64,000 nucleotides of DNA from Hormiphora californensis (GCA_020137815.1 CM035351.1:3435409-3499408); one strand, 5' to 3'; shown: positions 25,962-41,398, numbered from the stretch's first letter. Notes: generated by a model from the letters alone, not told the origin. A program made the numbers and translations.

Positions 25962-27003
25962 GGGAAGGGGGGGGGGGGCAGGGTACGCCATGGCCCAGTA
26001 GTTTTCAGGAAATGGCCCCAGTACTTTTCACGATTAGACTTTTTGGCCTAAAAACCGAAAAAATTTTCAGGCTCCGCTGTCGCTTCGCCAAATCGATTCA
26101 AATTTGCAATAGAAAAGTCGATTTATGTTATATCACGTGACCAAAAAATAAAGAATAGAAGAAAAAAGGGAAAAATGAAATAAAGAAAACCAAAACAACG
26201 ACTATAGAAGACTGCCACGGGGAAACTGGGGTCCTTTGTCTTCTCTCTGCCTTCCTCGTCATATTAACAAATCGGGGTATTGCCAGTCTAGATTCTGCCG
26301 GTCATATTACGTCAGATTACGAAACATGACGGGTTGTTTACAGTCCTTCCTCATATTTGCTCCATTCATGGATAAATCTGAGATCATGACCGGCGCAGCA
26401 TCATGAATTTATCAATGTTCGTCACAGGTCACTCAAAATTACTGGACAGTATATAATCGAGTCGTAAAATGATCATGATTGCATGATGACACATGTAAAC
26501 AATGGTAGTATGTAGTCATGGCTGTGCAACCTTGGGTGGTACGTACGATATGAAGTTATCACGATGACTCACTGCCATAATGCTGTGTTTCCTCGCCCGT
26601 CAAGGGTCTATGGGATCATGTTACCATAGTCACAATGTCATGCGACATGCACACCAATCAATTCAATCACGAATTAGCTATCATTTATCTAATTTCCAAC
26701 ACTTCTTCTTCTTCTGGGAGTGTCGGGGAACGACTTTCGTGAATGCGATATAATCGACGATATGAATTATGAATGAGTGCTCGCAGGCATGTAGGGGAAG
26801 TTTTGAGAGTGGTGGGGCCAATTTTTTTGGTCACGTGATATAACATAAATCGACTTTTCTATTGCAAATTTGAATCGATTTGGCGAAGCGACAGCGGAGC
26901 CTGAAAATTTTTTCGGTTTTTAGGCCAAAAAGTCTAATCGTGAAAAGTACTGGGGCCATTTCCTGAAAACTACTGGGCCATGGCGTACCCTGCCCCCCCC
27001 CCC
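25962..27003. mobile_element. Inverted-repeat element (~180-bp arms) abutting the gap
   Basis: The arm at about 25,962-26,142 (poly-G then cagggtacgccatggcccag) is the reverse complement of about 26,822-27,003 (ctgggccatggcgtaccctg then poly-C). The roughly 680-bp interior is non-coding as far as I can see. Non-autonomous transposon-like. The right end dissolves into poly-C and the Ns, so its true border is not visible. Confidence 0.75.
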
Positions 27004-27103
27004 NNNNNNNNNNNNNNNNNNNNNNNNNNNNNNNNNNNNNNNNNNNNNNNNNNNNNNNNNNNNNNNNNNNNNNNNNNNNNNNNNNNNNNNNNNNNNNNNN
27101 NNN
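27004..27103. other. Scaffold gap (100 N)
   Basis: Exactly 100 N, the conventional length for a gap of unknown size. Order and orientation of the two sides are therefore an assembly inference. Confidence 0.99.
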
Positions 27104-29520
27104 TTTTTTGGTAAAGGGGGGCCTTTTTTTAGGACTGGAATTTAAAACCGCTCAGAAAGGGGATTTAAACCCTGCTTAATCGAGCAAAATATATAAAAAT
27201 GAAGTTTTGACATCATTTTTCACCCCAACGCACGGGGAAAGACCAATCCCCTTACAAAAAAACGCCTTTTATCCCCCGCTTTTTTTTGCAAAACTTAACT
27301 TCTAAACCGTTGAAGAAAGGGGGGTTTTTAAACCCTGCTTAACGATGCGAAAGAAAAAAAATGAGAGGAAATGGCCTTATTTTATCCCGGGTGCAGGAAA
27401 GGCACAAAAATGCAAAAAATGATTTTTGCCCAAATCACGTGCCCCCAAAATTCACGCCATGGGCCTTTACGCAAAAATTCGGACGAATTTGGGCCCTAGC
27501 CCCCCTGGGGTGCATATTGGATCCTAGCGGACCCCTGTAAAAATCGGAGCCCCCAACTCCAAAATTTAATCCCCCTTAAGGGCCTTTTGCCCTTTTTTTG
27601 GCGTTTTTCAATTAGCGAAATTAACGAACCAAAAGTTTTCGGACCAAAAATAAGCGGTATTTGTCCCTCCATTATAAATTTGTTAGCATGGAAAGTTTTC
27701 ACGGGAAATGGGGAGGAAGGGATGTTTTATCGATTTATGGGGTTTCCCAAAATTTTCCCTTCAGGTGGGGTGATGGAAAGGTAAAAGTTGGAGTTCAGAG
27801 ACGGGGGTTCTGTTACGACCTTTAACGAAACACAGCCCCGTATCGGAAACTTTAAAACCTCGGGAATTTCCCTCCTGTCAGCATCACTAGAGGGAAACCC
27901 TCCGGGCTTTCGATTTTTACGGGGTTCGTAGAGTTGGGGTGGTTTTGGGGGGGTTCAGCAAATTTTAGTTTCTATTTTTTAGTTGAACTAATACACAAAA
28001 ACTACTCCAACCCCCCACAAATCGGGAAAAATTTAGGAACATAGGTTTGTTTTTAAGGGCCCTTTAAAAAAAGCCCTCTCCTAAAATTTTATTAAGGTTT
28101 TTTTTTTAAAACGGAAATTTTACCGGTGAAACCAACTGTGAGTGCAGTGTGGTTCATGATAGAGGAGGGGGGGGGGGATATGTTGTTTTTTAAACCCAAA
28201 ATGTTTTTAAAAGAAGACGAGGGGGGGTGAACTTTTTTGAAGTGTCATGAATTTGAATGAACTGAACGTGAAACCAGTGGGACTAGCAGGGTGAATGCTT
28301 GTCCCTAACCAATGCCTGCTCTAGAGAGTATTATAAGCACGTCACAGTCTATAGTAGGGATGGGGTAAGAGAGGGTAGTGGGTGTTCATGTTTACATTAT
28401 TTCCAGGTACCGCAACTTCAGGACAATGAGAAGGTTTTTTTTGGGGAAATGGATAGAGGGGGAAGTCGTGGGAGAGGCACCAAAAACCTTTCCCAGGTAG
28501 AAAGAGGGGAGAGAGGATAGATAGTGGAGAAAAAAAAAGTATGGGTTTAGAAAAAGGAAACAAGTATTTTGAACACTTTTCGATTTCTTTTTTGAGATGT
28601 GACAACTAACACTTACCCCCCCGAGGGATACTAATACTAAAACCCCCCCTTTCCTAGATCTGTACTGGTCCCCCCAAAAGGGACGTCCCGGGGGCTATTG
28701 GTCACGGTTGGTCCTGGAAACCCCCAACGTTTCTCGGGGGGAAAGGGGGTCATCCGTCTTGGACCCGGGGGCCTAGGGCAATCCAGTGCAAAACCCAAGG
28801 GGAACCCCCAAAATTCCTTGACTGTTTTCCCTGGCGTGGGGGCCGCAAGGAGGGCATTCAACCCAAAAAAATCCTTTCCGTTTTTTTAAAAAGGGGTTCC
28901 GGGAACTGAAAGGGAAATTTTTTTTCGGGGTAGGAGGGGGAGAAAAATATCCGCCCCCACGAAAAGAAAAATTTCCCAAAGATACAAAGGGGGGGGTTTT
29001 TTTCCTAGGGGTGAAACTTTTGTGTTTTCAAAAATTTTACGAGAAAGGGGGATAAATGAATTTTCCCCCAAAGGGAAAAAAAAAAAAAAAAGGGGGGGGG
29101 GGGGAAACCCTTCGTCTTTCCTTCTCTCCCCTCTATCTCCTTTCCTCCCTCTCTCCTCGTTTTTTTCCTCTCCCTTATTCTTCTTCTCTTCCTTCTTCCT
29201 CCTTCGTATTCCCCTGCCCCTTTTTCCCCTCTCTTTTCTCTGGTCCCCCTTTCCCCCCCTTTTGTTACATCCCCCCTTTTTAGGTCAAATCGGGATCCCT
29301 TTTTTCATTTTCCCTTTTTTCGTTTTTTTTGATTAAATTTTCCCCGTGTTCCCCCCTTTTCGTTTCCCGGTCTCCCCCACCCTTTCCTTTCTTTTTTTCC
29401 CCTTTTTTTACTAAAAAAGTGCCGGGAAAACCAACTATGAGGTCAGGGGGGGGGTTAGGGGGGCAAAAAGCAAAAAAACCCCGAACCCATCCCTTTCCAT
29501 CCGGGCACCTGATCAAGGAA
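27104..29520 (+). pseudogene. Corrupted plus-strand copy of internal PWP2 exons
   Basis: Matches, with many homopolymer insertions and small deletions, the reverse complement of about 35.8-37.0 kb. The exon around 27,760-27,925 repeats PWP2 exon 36816-36981 (ggtaaaagt..ggagttcagagac, gtcagcatcactaga), and 28,380-28,500 repeats exon 36187-36295 (ggtaccgcaacttcaggaca). Between these are runs such as long poly-A/G. I read it as a badly determined second haplotype or low-coverage contig end rather than a real pseudogene. Confidence 0.6.
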
Positions 29521-29526
29521 GTGTCG

Positions 29527-32649
<3,123 letters not shown>

Positions 32650-33217
32650 GTGATCACATTTTTATACCGTTTTAACGACTAATTTATTATCTTTTAACCC
32701 TCCGTAAAGTGTTCGTCATCTCTGCATACCACGCCCAACAAGATATGTGTGATTGCAAAAGAGAAAGTTCTCACAGCCCTTGAGCAACGTAGCGCTGAAA
32801 AGCTATCACTCGTTTTGACAGTTCTTTTCTGGTGAAAGTCTATTGGACCGCGCGCCGTCAAGCATGGATTGGCGCGCAGGGGAACCTCCTCTGCGCGAAT
32901 GGGGTTCGTGGCGTGACATCGCGCGTTACAACATCGTAAAATGTGTAGACTTTGTTGGTGTTGGGTGACCCATTCCGACGACAAACTCGACAGTCGACCG
33001 AGCCCCCGAAAGTTTGTATGGCTGACATTGCACCGCTATGTGAGAGTTCGGTAGATCAACCAAGAGGTAGTGATATTGTTTTCAGCAAATAAACTTGAAA
33101 ACGAGTTAGTTACGGATTTTGTAAATTGATAAATGACAATCATGCAAAACAAGTTGTTTAAAATTTTAAACAAACACCAAAAATAAACAAAGTAACAAAA
33201 ATATATCTCCCTATTTT

Positions 33218-35056
33218 CTATGAAGCCTCGACTACGGGAGTTTGTTTGGCTATTGACGAGAGGTAAGCAACAGAGTTCACACCACCGCAAACATGTAATC
33301 CAGTCTCTGCTGAGAATGCCACACACTCCAGATCCGTTGGAAAGGTTCGAGTACTTTGGAGGGTCAGTGCATCAGTTCCTAGCTCCCACAACTGTAATGG
33401 AAGGAACTATTATAGGCAATAGGGACATTGAAAAGATAGCTGAAATTATATCCTGTCGGACAAGGAAAGTTAATTTGTGGGTTTTACTTTCCTTGCTCGA
33501 CCCTGTTTCCCCGCGCCCCGAAAAATAAAAAGAGTTTGAAAAAACAAGGTCCCCCCCCCCCCCTGTGCTAACCTGAAGAGAGTCTTCCCCAACACTGGCA
33601 AATATGTTCTCCTTGTATCTTCTGATTTGTCGGACTGAGTGAGATGTTGTTTTGTGCACTGGAGCACACGTTCTAGTGTCCCAAAGAACAATCTGGGTGA
33701 AGCGATTAGTATGATAAAAATTTTGCGTTCTGTTCTATATTCTAACCCTTCTTTTACAAAATCTGTAATTCGTCACGGGTCTAGAAACACGGTAAATCAA
33801 TTATCATTTGTAAACGTTGCTCCCGTTTCCACTCACACTGCAATCAATAGATCCGGACATGAGGTGAAACTCGCTGCCCGACCAACACAGCGACCTGACA
33901 GCCTCGTTATGGCCCCCTGCCAGGGTGCTAAACCCTCCCCTAGTTCTCCTATCCCACAGTCTAATGGTACAATCCTCACTTGCACTGGCTACCACTTCTG
34001 AGGAGGGCAGTCCCGCACACTCCCACACACCCGCTATGTGACCTAGGGGGAGGTTGTCATACTGGGGGGAGGTTGTCATGTGACCTAGGGGGAGGTTGTC
34101 ATACTGGGGGGGGGGGGTTGTCATAATGGGGGGCAGAGGAGGGCAGTACCGCACACTCCCACACACCCGCTATGTGACCTAGGGGGAGATTGTCATGTGA
34201 CCTAGGGGGAGGTTGCCATATACTACAGGTAATCTGTAAAGTTACTCAAGTTGCTACATGAAGCTGTTTCTTTGCACACGATGCACAGTTAATTTGTGAG
34301 ACTAGGGGGATGAGGCATTGAAGATAACTGTCATCCAACAGAGGGTTTGTTATGTTCTAACCTGTGAAACAGGGTCGAGCAAGGCAACAGAGAATATAAT
34401 CCAGAAAGGGGTTTTGATTAGTAGTGTGTTTTTTATACCTTTGAGTAGGGCTAGAGGAGTGGAGGAGGTAGTGTCCCAGATGCCCACTGTGCCGTCCCAG
34501 CTGGCAGTGGTTATCTGTGAATCTGTTACATCAGCACACATAACCCAACCTGTGTGGCCTGAGAGGGGGGAGATGTAATTTTAAGGAATAGAACAGGAAC
34601 TGGAAGTGATTTAGATTCTTTCATGGCCCTTTGAAAGTTGAAACGTCACATGTTAGTTCAAACAGACATTCCATGATCAGCAAGTTTAATCAACTACCCC
34701 CCGCCCTAAATTAGCATGAATTACATCATCACAGGAAGTACATGACGTCACGCGATGACGTCATTACCTTTAAAAGCAGTCACTTCCTCCCCACTGGCAA
34801 CATCCCTCAAAACTGCAGTGTTGTCCGCCGAACTAGTCACCAACCTATCCTGTCCAAACCACCTGACACCCGTAACAGGCAGGCCATGGACCTGGGACAG
34901 TGTCGTCACAGGGTCCTCTCCATCAGGTACGGAGTACACATGGACACCCTTATCCCAGGAGGTAGTGGCCAGGCGAGAGGAGGAGGAGGAGGAGAAGTCG
35001 GCACCTGATATCTGCCATGAGTGGTGGGACAAACTCCTCAAGGGTTGGCTGATCAT
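33218..35056 (-). CDS. Small WD40-repeat protein, unassigned
   Basis: Five exons with consistent phases: 34768-35056, 34439-34558, 33837-34042, 33573-33692, 33218-33391 (909 nt, 302 aa), enough for one seven-bladed propeller. Repeat signatures: LATTSWDKGVHVYS, RLVTSSADNTAVLRDV, QITTASWDGTVGIWDT, VVASASEDCTIRLWDRR, HLMSGSIDCSIVLWDT, NIFASVGEDSLQLWEL, then LHVCGGVNSVAYL and a stop. I do not recognise the orthologue. It lies between the two opposed halves of PWP2, so its true neighbours are uncertain. Confidence 0.85.
34043..34230 (+). repeat. Tandem repeats in WD40 gene intron
   Basis: Repeated blocks of tgtgacctagggggaggttg and cccgctatgtgacctag next to exon 33837-34042. The blocks include copies of that exon's acceptor context (minus strand cctag/GTCACATAGCGGG). 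Confidence 0.7.
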
Positions 35057-35098
35057 ATTGTCATGTTGCTACATAAAAAGTTATATAGCTGAGTATAA

Positions 35099-35238
35099 CA
35101 GTCAGGCCCCGATTTACCGGAACCCCGATTCACCGGGAGAATAAACTTCCCCCGATATAGGAAATTAACGGTATTTTGCCCCGATTTACAGGGCAAAACC
35201 CTTTCCCTCGACCATCTCGGTAAATCGGGGTCCGACTG
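35099..35238. mobile_element. Pogo-like MITE, copy 1
   Basis: Imperfect inverted repeat with ends cagtcaggccccgattta and taaatcggggtccgactg, flanked by TA. End sequence and TA duplication resemble pogo/Tigger-type elements. Non-coding. Confidence 0.7.
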
Positions 35239-35275
35239 TATCATACTTGATCTATACCGAACCCTTACAGAGAGC

Positions 35276-35277
<2 letters not shown>

Positions 35278-35306
<29 letters not shown>
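35278..35306 (+). repeat. (GA)n microsatellite
   Basis: Short pure GA run just beyond the pogo-like MITE, upstream of the WD40 gene. Confidence 0.9.
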
Positions 35307-35309
<3 letters not shown>

Positions 35310-35615
35310 CCATACAATATCATACTTGAGGGAACTTTTGTAATTTGTTCTCGAGAAATGTTATTTGTTATCGAACCAGCCGGAAAGTATTGTGCAATCA
35401 CAGTGTGTGTTTTAAAATCCTGCTCCAGGTAGTACGAGTATTTCAATACTCGCTCGGGGGCAACGGCGAAGAATGTCCGATAAGTTTTGCTAACTTGACC
35501 TTTTGTGTTTGGGCATTCTATCCGGTCATGCATGAAGAGAGTGGGTGAAAGATAGAGGTGGATTCATCTTATCCACACTATCTAGGTTGATGAATTTGAA
35601 AACAAAAGATCTCAC

Positions 35616-37828
35616 CTTCCCCAGCTAGTATAAGGGAACCCATCCGAATTGTATGACAGACTAGTGAAAACATCTATTTCTCTTCTGTGACTTGGCGGAT
35701 ATTTGTTCATAACACTCCGTCCCGCCACAGATCATCTCTCCCCTCTATCGTTCCATGGTAACCCCCGTCTTTAACAGATAGAAGGTTATCTCTGAATTCA
35801 GGGTTGCCACAGCGACACTTCCTTGATCAGGTGCCACGGCCAGGGCAGTGCAGTCAGAGGACAGTGTTAGGGTGTCTGTGGTGCCTTTGCACTGGAAAGT
35901 GTCCCATACCCGGACACTTTTGTCCCAGGAACAGGATATGAGCATGCCCTCCGCGAAGACGCATGAGGTAACGGGACCACCGTGACCAGATAGCATCTCC
36001 AGGAGACGTCCAGTTTGGAGGGACCAGGTACAGATCTAGGAGAGAAAGGGGGTGTGAGTAGTTAGTAGTCACATCTGGGGTGTAAGTAGCTAGTAGTCAC
36101 ATCTCACAATATGTAATCGGACGTAACGTGTTTAGCAAAACTTGATTTCTCTTCTAAATCCACTCTCTCGCTCTAGCTCTTTCCACCTGGAAGGTATCTG
36201 TGGTGCCTGCTGCCACGACTTCCCCACTCTGATCACATGTCACACAGGAATACTGAACCGGAGTTGGACAGGTCATTGTCCTGAAGTTGCGGTACCTGGA
36301 AATATTATAAACATGAATACGGGGTTCTCACTACCCTCTCTTACCCCATCCCTATTAAATAGACTGTGACGTGCTTATAATACTCTCTAGAGCAGGTATT
36401 GGTTAGAGTCAAACATTCGCTCCGGAGATTTGGCTAGTCCCACTGGTTTCACGTTCAGTTCATTCAAATTCATGACACTTCAAAAAAGTTCATTCACCAC
36501 CCCCTTGTCTGTCAGGAAACACACTTGTTTCAAATTCAATCAGTGATCCCCCTCCTCCCTCTATGATGAACCACACTGCACTGACAGTTGGTTTCACCGG
36601 TAAAATTTCCGTTTTAAAATCCTTAATAGGGATAATGAAAGAGTGAGCTGTTAAATATAATAAGAGCACGCAATTAAAGGCAACCATATGTATATCCTAA
36701 ATTTCTCCGAGTGTGCGAGGAGGGAGATTGAGAGTGTTTGTAGTGTATGTGAGTTCATGTAGAAACTAACATTATATGCATGAACACACCCCAACTCCAC
36801 CCCAACTCTACGAACCTGTAAAGATCGAAAGCCCGGACGGTTCCATCTAGTGATGCTGACAGGAGGACATTCCCAGAGGTTTTAAAGTGTACATCCGATA
36901 CGGCAGCTGTGTGTTCGTTAAAGGTAACGTAACAGAACCCTGTCTCTGAACTCCATACTTTTACCTTTCCATCATCCCCACCTGCAGGTGTATTGTGTAA
37001 CTGGGTGGTGAATCTTAGATTTCACATGTATTTTATGGGGGAGATTGTTGGGCCACTTGTAGACAGTAGAGGAGGGGTGATCAATAATTCAACCGTACAT
37101 ATTTCTTGAATTATTGATGGCATATGATAATACTACACAAGGAACCTACAATGGGCCAATCTGAGTTCAAACAAGGTACTAGCTAACTAGCAGTACACAC
37201 TAGCAACCCCTAGTACACATCACCATCTCGGTACTGTACCTGTTGCGATAGAAAGACTATCAGGACTGTACCTGTTGCGATAGAAAGACTATCAGGACTG
37301 TACCTGTTGCGATAGAAAGACTATCGGTACTGTACCTGTTGCGATAGAAAGACTATCGGTACTGTACCTGTTGCGATAGAAAGACTATCAGGACTGTGTG
37401 AGAGGCACCTCATAAGGGCACTGTGACCTTGTTGTTTCAGCACATAGCTCTCACTTCTCCATTCCCACACCAACAGCTGACCGTGACCCTGACATCCAAA
37501 GCTCAACAACTCACCTGCAGATGATTTTAATTAAATGAGAGAGAACAATTGATAAGGAGAAGGGGAAGAGAAAGAAAGTTCATTTAAGAGTAAGAGGAAG
37601 ACAACTGCAACCATTCCATCCCAGAATTGAGGGTATTGAATTGGTAAGTGGTGGTAGACAAATTATGGAAAAAGGGGGAAATGTTCCCAAAAAGCGTTTC
37701 TTACTTACCCGAGGGACTGATCGTGACTGCGGATATCTCCCGTTGTGATATGGAGAGAGTGTGTATCTGGTCACATTCAGGGACGTCATACATTATAAAC
37801 TGACCACTGCGGAGGGAGTTGGTAGAGA

Positions 37829-37923
<95 letters not shown>

Positions 37924-40296
37924 ACAGAGAGTAAGAAAGAGAGAGTAGGAAAGCGGAGTGTATGTAAAGGAAGAAATTGAATAGTTGCTTAAACTGTTTC
38001 TCTTGATGATAAGTACTGAACAATCAAACCACACACAAACAAGACAGACACTCTAGGAAATACTTGACACGCCGAAAATAGCCTAACTTTTAACATTGAC
38101 AGGATAAGTATCGGATAATTGTTTATGAGCCGCATGATAATAGTTTGTTGGGATGATATCTCCTTCCGGCTTGATCAATCAGGGACAAAATGAAATTGAA
38201 ATTACGGTGTTTTATTAAATTTAATAAAACACCGTAATTTCAATTTCATTTTGTCCCTGATTGATCAAGCCGGAAGGAGATATCATCCCAACAAACTATT
38301 TTAACATTGATATTATTTAAAAAAGTTTCTCTTACTTGGATAATCCGACTACTAGGAGAGCCCCTCTGAGATCTGCACATGCGATACTAACGCCACCCGG
38401 CTGACCTACAAACTTCTTTTCTGCTATCCTCCACTTACTGCAAAGAGAGAGTTGTTATTTGGGTCGTTCAACTAAAAGTTCACCAGTACCATGTGATTAC
38501 ACCGTGATTACACCATACAACAAATACTACTCACGTATCAACCTTGCCCCACTTGAAAATCCCTCCGTCCGCACTAACAGAAAAAACCGTTTCCGAATCT
38601 GGGCCAAACCAAGCTCCAATAACGGCCCGCTTGTGGCCGGTTAGGGTGGTTGGGGTCCATCCCTCGATTGGTTCTCGTGAGAGCACCTTGACAGTCATAT
38701 CCACACTCCCACAAACTAGGTACTGGGAACACTCACTCCAGCTAATAGTGGACACCTGGGGAGAGAGGGGTAGAGATAAGGGGGAGAGGAGCGGGGAGGG
38801 GGGGGGGCTGAGAGAGATTCAGAGAAGAGTGGAGTTGTGGGCGCGAAGGTTTGATGGACTTCTAATTCCTATAACAATCTGTCAGAGCATTGGCCTGACC
38901 CATTCTCGTTTCTCTCAAATTTCGCGCGAGAACTGTGGTCAGAGCATTGGCCTGACAGGTAACAATCCCACCACTGTCTTGGAACTAGGGTATACTAGTA
39001 AAAAGGAACACGACTGTGCGGGTGTACCATTATAGTGTTGTGTTGGCACACAGAGAATATGGAACTAGGGGGGGGGGGGTTACTTATAGTTGTTACAAAT
39101 TCAAACCCCTTTCTAGTCTCCCACCTCATCATATTGTCCTGGGTAGGTCCGGACCAGGGTGAATGGGGTGAACTCTTTGGAGGCTGAGGGTGCTGCCCAA
39201 AGCTGCACGTGCTTCCCTTGGGATACAGCGATATGGGTACCATCCGGGGAGTAGACTGCCGCTTTGACGGGGTGCTTGAAACTGTGTCGTGCTAATATAA
39301 CCTGAGCAGGGAAGGCCAAGGGGGTTAGAAGAAAGAATTACCGGGATTTAGGAGTGGTAGGGGAGCAGCAGTGACTGCTAAAAACTCACCCTTTTCCGTG
39401 TGTTAACTAGAACTCCTTTTCCCTCTACATCGATGGCGAGAAGTAGGGATCCACAAGGGGAGATTGTAATAACTGCTACATCTTTCCGGGTCTCAAAGGG
39501 TAACGTCACAGTTTTGCTGTGGAGATGAGATGTTAGGAATTGAGTTGTTAGGAATTGAGATGTTAGGAATTGAGATGTTAGGAATTTAGTTGTTAGGAAT
39601 TGAGATGTTAGGAATTGAGATGTTAGGAATTGAGATGTTAGGAATTGAGGATAGGAAGTGGTCGTGTTGTGAGTTTGGAGGATTGGTTAGGTATCGATAG
39701 GATTGGTTAGGTGCTGAAAGGGCAAGATAATTTTGATAGAACTGTCACTGACAGTCTGTCAGTGACGTGAGTTCCCACGCCGAGAGGCTGAGAGGGAAAT
39801 AAAGGAGTGGTAGCAGAAGGGAGGTATAATTGTTCTTTTTCAATTACAGTCGGACCCCGATTTAGGGACACCCTCGGGGGAAAAGCTCTTGTCCACTAAA
39901 TCGGGGTATCCACTAAATCGGGTTCAAATAATGTTAATTTCCTATATCGGGGGAAAAAAATCCTGTTCCTAAATCGGGGTGCCACTAAATCGGGGGCCCC
40001 TAAATCGGGGTCCGACTGTATCTTCATTCTTCAGTGACCAGTATTACAATTTACAATTATTAATGATGTTACCCCCCCCCCCCCCCCCCAGCGGAGGGCC
40101 TCAACTTTTACAACTCCCCCTCCCTCCACTTTGACAGCTACTAAAAACTATGTTATATTTACCTGCCCTTCATATCAAATATTGATACTCTGTTTCCAAC
40201 AGGACTGTATAGTTTGGTGCTATCACCAGAGAATAGCAGATTCCCTGCTTTGTACACTGTTCCACATAGGTTACTGAATTGGTATGAGAACTTCAT
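35616..40296 (-). CDS. PWP2: PWP2, amino-terminal part (broken off by an inversion)
   Basis: Exons on the minus strand: 40163-40296 (MKFSYQFSNLCGTVYKAGNL), 39390-39516, 39125-39301, 38535-38755 (SVDMTVKVLSRE, VFSVSADGGIFKW), 38337-38437, 37709-37806, 37368-37514 (FGCQGHGQLLVWEWRSESYV), 36816-36981 (GDDGKVKVWSSETGFCYVTF), 36187-36295 (YRNFRTMTCPTP), and about 35616-36035 (ICTWSLQTGRLLEMLSGHGG, SCSWDKSVRVWD). This matches the tandem WD40 propellers of PWP2 from the first residue. The last exon carries four single-base differences from its plus-strand copy at 29.5 kb, one of which (ATGGAACG for ATGGGAACG) makes an early stop. The gene continues only on the opposite strand, at 30.3-32.6 kb. Confidence 0.9.
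37239..37398 (-). repeat. Five tandem 32-bp units, each with a splice donor
   Basis: cctgttgcgatagaaagact recurs at 37,239, 37,271, 37,303, 37,335 and 37,367, a period of exactly 32 bp. On the minus strand each unit contains GCAACAG/GTAC, the exon end and donor of PWP2 exon 37368-37514. Only the first donor transcribed (at 37,367) keeps frame with the next exon, because 32 is not a multiple of three. Confidence 0.85.
37831..37919 (+). repeat. (GA)n microsatellite
   Basis: About 89 bp of GA in a PWP2 intron, immediately upstream (in transcription) of exon 37709-37806. Confidence 0.95.
38143..38296. mobile_element. Perfect palindromic MITE, copy 2
   Basis: gtttgttgggatgatatctc ... gagatatcatcccaacaaac, a hairpin of about 154 bp with essentially no loop. 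The adjacent 38,100-38,142 (caggataagtatcggataat...) also occurs, inverted, next to copy 1 at 31,611-31,652, so the family has an additional conserved arm. Confidence 0.85.
39531..39649 (+). repeat. 15-bp minisatellite
   Basis: About eight copies of tgttaggaattgaga (with ttgagtt/tttagt variants) in a PWP2 intron. Confidence 0.9.
39847..40018. mobile_element. Pogo-like MITE, copy 2
   Basis: Ends cagtcggaccccgattta and taaatcggggtccgactg, flanked by TA. Interior of repeated aaatcgggg words and a central ttcctatatcggggg similar to copy 1. In PWP2 intron 1. Confidence 0.8.
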
Positions 40297-40820
40297 CCTG
40301 CGAGTATCAAGTTAGAGATTGTTATATTCTGACCCTCTTTACACTTGTCACAGAGAAAGGGTCGAACAATGCAAGTTAAAGATGGGTTCTGAAAGGAATT
40401 GAAGATAATTTGAGATGTACGACAAACTAAGTTTCAGTAAACTTTAAAATTGATGGTATAAATTGGTAATAAAAATGAAAATAAAATTGTAAATAAAACA
40501 AATTAGCGATCCGTGTAAGTTGTAAATAGTATGTAGTTAGTATGGTTTGTCTGTCTGTGTTTTCGCTGTAAAAAAGGCCCATTTCCTGTCTGGAGAATTT
40601 CCCCAGTCTAAATATTATAAATAACACACTCCCGAGTCATATTATATTGATCTGCTTTATCCGATCCATTACATAATGATTCAATATGTGCAGAACACTC
40701 TGCACTCTCCCATGTCACTCTCTTCCAGAAGTGCACAGCACACATTGTGCAGGCACTTTGCACTTCTGTGGTTGAGCAAGTCAGGGCCTTCAAATATTAC
40801 AATGTTCAGCTCTCACTCTC

Positions 40821-41312
40821 TCACTGGTCTTCTTCAAGTGTGCTCATCATAATCTGGACAAGATCAGCCTGTCTCTCCATCAACCCTCCCTTTCTCTTCA
40901 CCCCCTTAAACTTCTGTCTCCTTCTCTTGCTATCCCGCATCATCTTCCTAACCTCTATCTCTGTCTTTGGTCTCTCAACCTCATCACCATCGTCCCCAGT
41001 CTGTAACTCGTCCCCAACTACCTCACCTCCCTTCCCTTCTTCGGTCATCGTGGTGTAGAGACGCAATCGGGCAGGGGGAGGCAGAATACTGAACGCGGCA
41101 CCCACATCAGTATCAGTTGGTATACCGTTCTCTGAGTATAGAGTCTGAATAAAGGCAGTAATAGATGGAGAGTAGGGAGATTTAGGGGGCTCTTTTAGGC
41201 GGTTTTGGTGCCACTTCGTGACGTCATACCCGATCGCTCTGACAAACACTTCCAGCTGGTGTTGCATGTTCTCGATCCGGCGGAGGGCTTGTACCTCGTC
41301 CAGTTTTGACAT
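40821..41312 (-). CDS. Unrecognised 163-aa protein
   Basis: Single open exon. It starts MSKLDEVQALRRIENMQHQL after a (CT)n tract that ends in an acceptor-like tgcag, so a 5' non-coding exon is possible. A helical amino end is followed by YDVTKWHQNRLKEPPKSPYS, then FSILPPPARLRLYTT, an acidic/basic linker and a very basic tail (RDSKRRRQKFKGVKRKG). The basic stretch suggests a nuclear or nucleic-acid-bound protein. No family recognised. It lies between RABIF and PWP2 on the same strand. Confidence 0.6.
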   Translation of the reverse strand: MSKLDEVQALRRIENMQHQLEVFVRAIGYDVTKWHQNRLKEPPKSPYSPSITAFIQTLYSENGIPTDTDVGAAFSILPPPARLRLYTTMTEEGKGGEVVGDELQTGDDGDEVERPKTEIEVRKMMRDSKRRRQKFKGVKRKGGLMERQADLVQIMMSTLEEDQ

Positions 41313-41329
41313 GATTCCTGCAGAAGAGA

Positions 41330-41330
<1 letters not shown>

Positions 41331-41398
<68 letters not shown>

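Noticed and set aside
33220-33528. Plus-strand ORF LREFVWLLTRGKQQSSHHRK... as a gene
   Set aside because: The minus strand here is the phase-matched last exon of the WD40 gene (LWELGTDALTLQS ... PVVEAS stop); the plus ORF is its shadow.
37239-37398. Regular 32-bp repeats resembling a CRISPR array
   Set aside because: Units are contiguous with no unique spacers, the genome is eukaryotic, and the unit is an exon end plus splice donor.
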